NCBI GenBank assembly: GCA_050178915.1
Contig: JBFXFO010000174.1
Span: forward strand, 1-7,378
From: JBFXAF01 sp050178915
Lineage (GTDB): Bacteria > Pseudomonadota > Alphaproteobacteria > Rhizobiales > Rhizobiaceae
Length of the DNA: 7,378 nt
Direction of reading: 5' to 3'
Positions within the stretch are counted from its first letter, which is position 1. Each line of letters opens with the position of its first letter. Shown piece after piece: positions 1-7,378 of this stretch. A program made the translations under genes and the position numbers. A model generated the notes under the pieces. The model did not search any database, had not been told where the DNA came from, and saw only the letters and a program-made list of their open reading frames with translations.

Positions 1-2
1 TG

Positions 3-644
3 GCGGGCTGGCTACGCAATCGCGGCGCGGACGTGCGCGAAGGCGCGCGCGTCGTGCTGGTGGACAGCAATGGCGGGCGCGTGGCGCTGGCCGACGGGCG
101 GACGCTGTCGGCCGACCGGGTCGTCGTCAGCGCCGGGGCCTGGGTGATGAAGCTCTTCCCGCAACTGGCCGACCGTCTGACCACCTACCGCACGGCGGTG
201 GTGTATCTGGAGCCGCCGCCCCAGTTGAAGGCGGCGTGGGAGGGGGCGCCGGTGATCCTCGACGTCGGCGGCAGGACGGACGGCTACATCATCCCGCCGT
301 CGGGCGGCGCCGGGCTCAAGTTCGGCTCGGGCCTGCACAGGCAGCCGACGCTCGATGCCGATGGCGACCGCACGCCGCGGCCCGGCGAAGGCGAAGCGAT
401 CCGCGACCTGTTCGATCCGCCGATCAACCGCATCGAGGACTATGCCGTGCGCGAGGTGATCACCTGCGCCTACACCTTCACCGCCGACGAGCGCTTTTTC
501 GCCGAAGAGTTCGGCCGCTCGCTGGTGGTCTCGGCCTGCTCGGGGCACGGCTACAAGTTCGGGGCGGCAGTCGGGCGGCGCGTCGCCGAGGCTGTCGAGA
601 GCGGCGATACGGTTTCGCTCAAGAGCTGGCTGCGAGCGGAATGA
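3..644 (+). CDS. FAD-dependent oxidoreductase, sarcosine oxidase / N-methyltryptophan oxidase type (DAO family), 5' truncated by window edge
   Basis: This is the C-terminal 213 residues of a flavin amine oxidase. The reading frame is open back to the left edge, so the GTG at 33 is internal and not the start. The N-terminal Rossmann FAD-binding part lies outside the window. Three features match monomeric sarcosine oxidase: a Cys in ITCAYTFTADERF (codon 465-467), at the place of the cysteine that holds FAD covalently; a Lys in GAGLKFG (codon 318-320), at the place of the oxygen-activating lysine; and the C-terminal SGHGYKF motif (Lys codon 555-557), which contributes to the active site. Known members oxidise secondary amines such as sarcosine or N-methyltryptophan to an imine, releasing hydrogen peroxide. 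The substrate here cannot be told from sequence. It is probably cytosolic. It ends at TGA 642-644, just before a hairpin terminator, and converges with the minus-strand gene at 700-1425. The family call is firm; the exact substrate is open. Confidence 0.85.
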   Translation, partial: AGWLRNRGADVREGARVVLVDSNGGRVALADGRTLSADRVVVSAGAWVMKLFPQLADRLTTYRTAVVYLEPPPQLKAAWEGAPVILDVGGRTDGYIIPPSGGAGLKFGSGLHRQPTLDADGDRTPRPGEGEAIRDLFDPPINRIEDYAVREVITCAYTFTADERFFAEEFGRSLVVSACSGHGYKFGAAVGRRVAEAVESGDTVSLKSWLRAE

Positions 645-646
645 GA

Positions 647-674
647 AGAGCCGCGCCTTGCGGCGCGGCTCTTT
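647..674 (+). terminator. Intrinsic terminator of the flavin oxidase gene
   Basis: A perfect 11-bp inverted repeat (647-657 with 662-672) has a 4-nt TTGC loop and a short T run at 672-674. It begins 3 nt after the oxidase stop codon. The T run is short and interrupted by C at 675. On the opposite strand the stem is followed by TCTCAT, so it would be only a weak terminator for the convergent gene at 700-1425. Confidence 0.75.
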
Positions 675-699
675 CGTCAGTGCATCAGGATGACGGGTC

Positions 700-1425
700 T
701 CAGCCGCGGCAGTGATTGCGCATGCGCTTCCAGCCGGTCTGGCCTTCGCTCACCAGCACGGTGCGCTCGCGCCAGGCATATTCCGCGGGGATGGCGACGA
801 CGCGCTTCTTAGCGGCCCGCACCACCACCTGCACATGTTCGTAGCCGTATTCGGCCGGGATGACATAACGCTGTGCGCTCTCCGGGCGCACCATGACGGT
901 GCGCGCCTGATAGCCCCAGACGGCGGGCACAGTCTCGTGCACGACGCGCTGCGGGTGGACCACCACCGTCTCGGCCACCTTGCGGTACACCGGCTCCATG
1001 CGGACCTTGCAAAGGACCCTCTTGCCCTTCACCCAGCGCCATTCCCAGGCGTAGCCGCCCTCGCTGACCATCACGTCGCGATAGACCGTGCGGGTGACCG
1101 CCGGAACGACGCGCTTCAGAGTCCGCGCCTGCTGTACCAGCACCTTTTCGCGCACGGTGGCGTACTCGGCCGGGATGACGCGGTGCTTGACCCGCTCCGG
1201 CGAGATGAGCACGCGGCGCTTCTCGGTGCCGTAGATCGCCGGGATCACCTCGACATGGTGGCGCGCCGGGCTGATCAGCACCTTCTCCTGCACGGTCGAA
1301 TAGACCGGTGCGGTGCGATACGGCTCGTAGCATTCGCTGCCACGCCGGCCGCCGGCAAATGCCGGTGCGGCGGTGGCGAGGAGCACGGCAAGCGCCGTGA
1401 CGGCAGAGACCGACCTTGAAGACAT
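700..1425 (-). CDS. Exported protein of eight 23-residue repeats arranged in two blocks, function unknown
   Basis: This 241-residue protein is not recognised as a named family. It starts with a signal peptide (residues 1 to about 24: short basic start, hydrophobic core, cleavage likely after AFA), so it should be exported to the periplasm or surface. The rest is a strict 23-residue repeat: A-E/I/V-Y/W at positions 1-3, V-x-V/I at 10-12, often P at 14, and V/I-P at 22-23. Repeats begin at residues 40, 63, 86 and 109, and again at 145, 168, 191 and 214. The fourth repeat of each block breaks off into VSEGxxxW (residues 120-127 and 225-232), followed by a Cys (139 and 239), so the protein is a doubled block of four. 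The alternating hydrophobic residues suggest beta strands. The chain is rich in Arg and Lys. The ATG at 1423-1425 is supported by GGAG 6 nt upstream on this strand and by the signal peptide. It diverges from clpP. A structural or envelope role is a guess from its form only. Confidence 0.8.
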   Translation of the reverse strand: MSSRSVSAVTALAVLLATAAPAFAGGRRGSECYEPYRTAPVYSTVQEKVLISPARHHVEVIPAIYGTEKRRVLISPERVKHRVIPAEYATVREKVLVQQARTLKRVVPAVTRTVYRDVMVSEGGYAWEWRWVKGKRVLCKVRMEPVYRKVAETVVVHPQRVVHETVPAVWGYQARTVMVRPESAQRYVIPAEYGYEHVQVVVRAAKKRVVAIPAEYAWRERTVLVSEGQTGWKRMRNHCRG

Positions 1426-1552
1426 GCAAAACTCCGCTGTAACGCGAACCCGGAACTGCCCGCGAACGTAGCGGAAAGGCCTTGGACGAAAAGGGAAATC
1501 TGACGATGGCGTTAAGCGGAAGGGTTAACGGAACCTGCCCATCCGGCCGGTC

Positions 1553-1582
1553 TTGCGCGAGGCGGATGGCGCGTCCTATCTA
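1553..1582 (+). promoter_or_regulatory. Candidate clpP promoter
   Basis: TTGCGC (1553-1558), an 18-nt spacer and TATCTA (1577-1582) resemble a housekeeping -35/-10 pair. The same bases can be read as CTTGCG plus CTATCT, close to heat-shock sigma factor (RpoH) promoters, which would suit clpP. Transcription would start near 1589, giving a leader of about 57 nt to the ATG at 1646. It was found by eye, and the match is partial. Confidence 0.4.
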
Positions 1583-1631
1583 ACAGTCTTGTCCCGCGGG
1601 GCGATTCCCTGCCGCCGCGAACCTCAGCCGA

Positions 1632-1637
1632 AGAGGG
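1632..1637 (+). promoter_or_regulatory. Ribosome binding site that fixes the clpP start
   Basis: AGAGGG lies 8 nt before the ATG at 1646. The alternative in-frame start, TTG at 1553, would add 31 residues that do not resemble ClpP and would overlap the candidate promoter. This site supports the ATG at 1646. Confidence 0.65.
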
Positions 1638-1645
1638 CTTTCCCG

Positions 1646-2278
1646 ATGAAGAATCCGGTCGAAACCGCCATGAACCTCGTCCCGATGGTGGTCGAGCAGA
1701 CCAATAGGGGAGAGCGGGCGTTCGACATCTTTTCGCGCCTCCTGAAGGAGCGAATCATCTTCATTACCGGCCCGGTCGAGGACGGCATGGCGACGCTGGT
1801 CTGCGCGCAGCTGCTCTTCCTCGAGGCGGAGAATCCGAAGAAGGAAATCGCGCTTTACATCAACTCGCCGGGCGGTGTGGTGACGAGCGGCATGGCGATC
1901 TACGACACCATGCAGTTCATCAAGCCGGCGGTGTCGACGCTCTGCATCGGCCAGGCGGCGTCGATGGGCTCGCTTCTGCTCTGCGCCGGCCACAAGGACA
2001 TGCGCTTCGCCACGCCGAATGCGCGCATCATGGTGCATCAGCCGTCGGGTGGCTTCCAGGGGCAGGCCTCGGACATCGAGCGCCACGCGCAGGACATCAT
2101 CAAGATGAAGCGCCGGCTGAACGAGATCTACGTCAAGCATACCGGGCGCGACATCGAGACGATCGAGCGCACGCTCGACCGTGACCACTTCATGACGGCC
2201 GACGAGGCGCAGGCCTTCGGAATCGTGGACAAGGTGATCACGTCGCGGGACCCGCTGCCGGGCGCCGTTGCGGCCTGA
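1646..2278 (+). CDS. clpP: ATP-dependent Clp protease proteolytic subunit ClpP
   Basis: This is the serine peptidase subunit of the Clp protease. Two seven-subunit rings form a chamber that degrades proteins fed in by ClpX or ClpA. The protein has 210 residues, close to the family norm. The catalytic triad is Ser106 (in GQAASMGS), His131 (in MVHQPSGG) and Asp180 (in LDRDHF). If the propeptide is cut after Met9, before NLVPMVVEQ, as in E. coli ClpP, these become 97, 122 and 171, exactly the E. coli mature numbering. That agreement supports both the start and an active enzyme. The oligomerisation and substrate-strand region (INSPGG at 72-77) is intact. The first residues, MKNPVETAM, are typical of rhizobial ClpP. 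A short Ala-rich tail (GAVAA) ends the protein. clpX follows 283 nt downstream, and the gene diverges from the repeat protein at 700-1425. The identification is very secure. Confidence 0.97.
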   Translation: MKNPVETAMNLVPMVVEQTNRGERAFDIFSRLLKERIIFITGPVEDGMATLVCAQLLFLEAENPKKEIALYINSPGGVVTSGMAIYDTMQFIKPAVSTLCIGQAASMGSLLLCAGHKDMRFATPNARIMVHQPSGGFQGQASDIERHAQDIIKMKRRLNEIYVKHTGRDIETIERTLDRDHFMTADEAQAFGIVDKVITSRDPLPGAVAA

Positions 2279-2288
2279 GTCGCAACGC

Positions 2289-2334
2289 TGACGCACCGGG
2301 AAAATGACGCGTTTTTGAAACAGGTGCGTCATTT
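2289..2334 (+). terminator. Overlapping inverted repeats after clpP, possible terminator or attenuator
   Basis: Two 9-bp perfect stems compete for one right arm. Stem A pairs 2289-2297 with 2323-2331. Stem B pairs 2302-2310 with 2326-2334, closing with AAA/TTT, and its loop can form a further short GTTT/AAAC stem. Both left arms carry TGACGC and the shared right arm carries GCGTCA. No long U tract follows (TTTCTG), so termination would be partial at best. It could allow read-through into clpX. Confidence 0.45.
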
Positions 2335-2344
2335 CTGTCACATT
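2315..2344 (+). promoter_or_regulatory. Weak candidate promoter for clpX
   Basis: TTGAAA (2315-2320), an 18-nt spacer and CACATT (2339-2344) are a partial match to an RpoH-like or housekeeping promoter. They lie inside and just after the inverted repeats that follow clpP. A start here would give clpX a leader of about 210 nt. The match is poor at -10. Read-through from clpP is the alternative source of clpX mRNA. Confidence 0.2.
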
Positions 2345-2561
2345 TGGCTGTTCCCTCGGCTGGATGGACGGCCTACGTTAAGGCGATGTTGATTTTCGAC
2401 GGCTTAGCCTCACGCTGGGACAGTCGCGATTCGTTGCCGCGTTTGATGGCTGGTGTCGTAGGAATGCGCCGAGTGGCCCGGTTCGAGGCGGGCGCGACGC
2501 ACCCTGCGGGCCGCACCGGCTCCGTCATCTGGTCGCGGCGCGGCATGGAAGAGGACTTGAA

Positions 2562-3833
<1,272 letters not shown>

Positions 3834-3857
3834 CGCGCAAGGGCCTCGACGCAATCG

Positions 3858-3889
3858 AAACGGCGCCTTCGGGCGCCGTTTTTGCTTTT
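3858..3889 (+). terminator. Intrinsic terminator of clpX
   Basis: A 10-bp perfect stem (3858-3867 with 3872-3881) is closed by a C(TTCG)G tetraloop, the most stable loop class. The T-rich run TTTGCTTTT follows. It lies 24 nt after the clpX stop and separates clpX from lon transcription. Confidence 0.88.
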
Positions 3890-4001
3890 CGGCCCAATCG
3901 GTTGTGCGTCTTCGCTCAGTTTGCGATTCCAGCGTGTCCGTCTATTGCGCCTGCCCGCGCGCGAGATTCGGCTGGCCGCATGGCCAGTACCGGGTACAAC
4001 C

Positions 4002-4030
4002 CTTGATCTTTGCCAGTTCATTATCCAATT
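4002..4030 (+). promoter_or_regulatory. Candidate lon promoter, possibly heat-shock type
   Basis: CTTGAT (4002-4007), 17 nt and CCAATT (4025-4030) partly match an alphaproteobacterial RpoH promoter (CTTGAA with CCAT-like -10). lon belongs to the heat-shock regulon in many Proteobacteria, which fits, but the match is only partial. A start near 4037 would give a leader of about 130 nt holding both hairpins described for lon. Confidence 0.3.
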
Positions 4031-4099
4031 AACCGGAGTGTGGTCGCGGCACCGCATCCCGTGCTGAAAAATCCCCTATTCTTTATCGGTGATAGGCGG

Positions 4100-4116
4100 A
4101 ACGGCCCGCGGCCGTT
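4100..4116 (+). promoter_or_regulatory. First hairpin of the lon leader
   Basis: A perfect 7-bp stem, AACGGCC (4100-4106) with GGCCGTT (4110-4116), encloses a 3-nt CGC loop. It is followed by AGGATGAG and no T run, so it is not a terminator. Confidence 0.4.
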
Positions 4117-4125
4117 AGGATGAGA

Positions 4126-4154
4126 TTCGCGGTCGGCTCCCAAGCGGCCGCGAA
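4126..4154 (+). promoter_or_regulatory. Second hairpin of the lon leader, next to the ribosome binding site
   Basis: TTCGCGGTCG (4126-4135) pairs with CGGCCGCGAA (4145-4154): ten pairs including one G-U, with a 9-nt loop. It ends 3 nt before the Shine-Dalgarno AAGG (4158-4161), leaving that site unpaired. It may affect ribosome access to lon or mRNA stability. Confidence 0.45.
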
Positions 4155-4168
4155 AGAAAGGTACTGAA

Positions 4169-6592
<2,424 letters not shown>

Positions 6593-6614
6593 ACGATTCT
6601 TCATGAACGACACG

Positions 6615-6642
6615 AAGCCGGGCTTGATCGCCCGGCTTTTTT
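6615..6642 (+). terminator. Intrinsic terminator of lon
   Basis: A perfect 9-bp stem (6615-6623 with 6630-6638) has a 6-nt loop TTGATC and a run of six T (6637-6642, partly within the stem). It lies 22 nt after the lon stop. The stem core AGCCGGGC/GCCCGGCT is the same as in the hupB terminator. Confidence 0.9.
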
Positions 6643-6695
6643 GTGAAAAACCGCAGAAATCCGGGACATTCAGGCTCAGGCGCGAGCATTGTCTC

Positions 6696-6724
6696 TTGGT
6701 TGCGTCGCCAGCTTTTTCTAAAGT
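6696..6724 (+). promoter_or_regulatory. Candidate hupB promoter
   Basis: TTGGTT (6696-6701), a 17-nt spacer and TAAAGT (6719-6724) form a fair housekeeping promoter. It lies after the lon terminator and would start transcription near 6731, leaving a leader of about 48 nt before hupB. This is expected for a highly expressed gene that must escape lon termination. It was found by eye. Confidence 0.45.
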
Positions 6725-6778
6725 TCGGCTCCAGCCGGATGAGTCGAAGGCCCGGTTTTTCTCGAGGAAGGAATCCAG

Positions 6779-7051
6779 ATGAACAAAAACGAGCTCGTTT
6801 CCGCGGTCGCCGACGAGGCGAACCTGTCGAAGAGCGACGCCCAGACGGCCGTCGACGCGGTGTTCGCCGTCATCACCAACGAACTCAAGAGCGGCGGTGA
6901 CGTCCGTCTCGTCGGTTTCGGCAATTTCTCGGTGACCAAGCGTGCAGCGACCACCGGCCGCAACCCGCAGACCGGCGCCGCTGTGAAGATCCCGGCGCGC
7001 AAGGTGCCGAAGTTCTCGGCCGGCAAGGGCCTGAAGGACGCGGTGAACTAA
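6779..7051 (+). CDS. hupB: Nucleoid-associated DNA-binding protein HU, beta-type
   Basis: This small basic protein bends and wraps DNA as a dimer, compacting the nucleoid and helping replication, recombination and gene regulation. Its 90 residues are the standard HU length. An N-terminal helical dimer region (about 3-38) is followed by the saddle strands with GFGNF (46-50), the DNA-binding arm with the GRNPQTG signature (60-66; Pro63 is the proline that wedges between base pairs) and the closing KFSAGKGLKDAVN helix. HU rather than IHF is favoured by the GRNPQTG arm, the terminal helix and the position next to lon, where hupB is commonly found. The start ATG follows a very strong Shine-Dalgarno, GAGGAAGGA (6764-6772), 6 nt away, which fits high expression. 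It has its own likely promoter and terminator. Confidence 0.96.
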   Translation: MNKNELVSAVADEANLSKSDAQTAVDAVFAVITNELKSGGDVRLVGFGNFSVTKRAATTGRNPQTGAAVKIPARKVPKFSAGKGLKDAVN

Positions 7052-7079
7052 GCTTCTGTTCATCCGAACGGAACGACCG

Positions 7080-7104
7080 AGCCGGGCTAGCGCCCGGCTT
7101 TTTC
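7080..7104 (+). terminator. Intrinsic terminator of hupB
   Basis: A perfect 8-bp stem AGCCGGGC (7080-7087) with GCCCGGCT (7092-7099) has a TAGC loop and the T run TTTTT (7099-7103). It lies 28 nt after hupB and immediately before the stop of the convergent oxidase gene. On the minus strand no T run follows the stem, so it appears to serve mainly hupB. Confidence 0.88.
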
Positions 7105-7106
7105 GT

Positions 7107-7378
7107 TTATCGGGTCTGCACGAGCCGCAGAATGTCGTCGGCGGCGCGTTCGCCGCAGATGACCGCGCCCTCGAACCAGCCGGCCTGCTCGGGCGCATAG
7201 TCGGACGAGGCGAAGGCGATGCGCCCAGTCGGCAGCCAGTTGCCCGCCTCCACCCCGGCCTCGCGGCCGGCCAGCGCCGCGACCCAGGTGCCGCGCGCAT
7301 AGGGATCGGCGACCCGGTCGTGCCAGTCATGCGCGATGTAGCGCGCATTGGGGATGAGCTTCGCCATTTCGGCAGCCA
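7107..7378 (-). CDS. Flavin monoamine oxidase family protein, C-terminal part, cut by window edge
   Basis: About 90 C-terminal residues are seen. The frame stays open to the right edge (A-A-E before the Met whose codon is at 7365-7367), so that Met is most likely internal and the N-terminal FAD-binding domain lies outside. Two features place it in the flavin amine oxidase family: W-H-D-x-x-x-D-P-Y-A-R-G, the conserved W..DPY..G stretch of the substrate domain, and the closing GRIAFASSDYAPEQAGWFEGA segment followed by GERAADDIL, the C-terminal FAD-contact segment (in most members AGE near the start, then W/Y-x-E-G-A and SG-x-RAA). Such enzymes oxidise amines or amino acids with release of hydrogen peroxide, but the family also includes desaturases and other flavoproteins, so the substrate is open. 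The stop is TAA (7107-7109). It converges with hupB and is a different flavoprotein family from the oxidase at the left edge. Confidence 0.75.
   Translation of the reverse strand, partial: AAEMAKLIPNARYIAHDWHDRVADPYARGTWVAALAGREAGVEAGNWLPTGRIAFASSDYAPEQAGWFEGAVICGERAADDILRLVQTR

Larger units (their letters stand above)
3834..4168 (+). other. clpX-lon intergenic region with regulatory structure, no gene seen
   Basis: In this 335-nt spacer I find no protein gene; the short open frames lack a convincing start and family features. In order it holds the clpX terminator (3858-3889), a plain stretch, a 6-bp stem with GCAT loop (3972-3987), the palindrome GTACC-G-GGTAC (3987-3997), a candidate promoter (4002-4030) and two hairpins in the lon leader (4100-4116 and 4126-4154). 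The dense dyads just before lon suggest that lon is controlled here. Confidence 0.6.

Noticed and set aside
712..1419. A 235-codon plus-strand open frame opposite the repeat protein
   Set aside because: The minus-strand frame has a signal peptide, a Shine-Dalgarno sequence and an exact repeat pattern; the plus frame is His- and Arg-rich without features.
1512..1529. CtrA box upstream of clpP
   Set aside because: The TTAA half sites are 9 nt apart instead of the usual 7, so the consensus is not met. It is kept only as an unassigned inverted repeat.
1539..1569. CCATCCG / CGGATGG inverted repeat as a terminator or operator
   Set aside because: A 7-bp stem with a 17-nt loop and no T run is within what is expected by chance in GC-rich DNA.
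3882..4067. Short plus-strand open frames (61 and 85 codons) in the clpX-lon spacer
   Set aside because: They overlap the clpX terminator and the candidate lon promoter, have no good ribosome site and show no family features.
4073..4082. CCCCTATTCT as a -10 element of a second lon promoter
   Set aside because: It resembles a heat-shock -10, but no -35 box of any kind is found at the right distance upstream.

Overview
The window is GC-rich chromosomal DNA, most likely from an alphaproteobacterium of the order Hyphomicrobiales (Rhizobiales). This rests on the gene order clpP - clpX - lon - hupB, which is typical of that group, and on the rhizobial character of the four proteins as I remember it (for example the ClpP N-terminus and the KFSAGKGLKDAVN end of HU). 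I could not run a search, so no genus is proposed.

Layout: (1) 3-644, plus strand, is the 3' part of a flavin-dependent oxidase of the sarcosine oxidase / N-methyltryptophan oxidase type, closed by a strong hairpin at 647-674. (2) 700-1425, minus strand, encodes an exported protein built almost wholly of 23-residue repeats. It converges on the oxidase and diverges from clpP. (3) 1646-2278 clpP, 2562-3833 clpX, 4169-6592 lon and 6779-7051 hupB, all plus strand. (4) 7107 to the right edge, minus strand, is the C-terminal part of a flavin monoamine-oxidase-like protein that converges on hupB.

How the genes work together: ClpP and ClpX form the ClpXP protease, Lon is the second large soluble ATP-dependent protease, and HU is the abundant nucleoid protein (in E. 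coli HU is itself a Lon substrate). Together they form a proteostasis and nucleoid block. All expected catalytic residues are present, so each protein should be active. The genes are neighbours but not one tight operon: intrinsic terminators follow clpX, lon and hupB, and the spacers of 283, 335 and 186 nt leave room for a promoter before each gene. The two flavin oxidases at the edges have no evident link to the protease block.

Most of the window is ordinary core genome. The items most worth a second look are the doubled repeat architecture of the exported protein at 700-1425, the two hairpins in the lon leader just before its Shine-Dalgarno sequence, and the two mutually exclusive hairpins between clpP and clpX. 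I see no tRNA, rRNA, CRISPR array, insertion sequence or phage gene.
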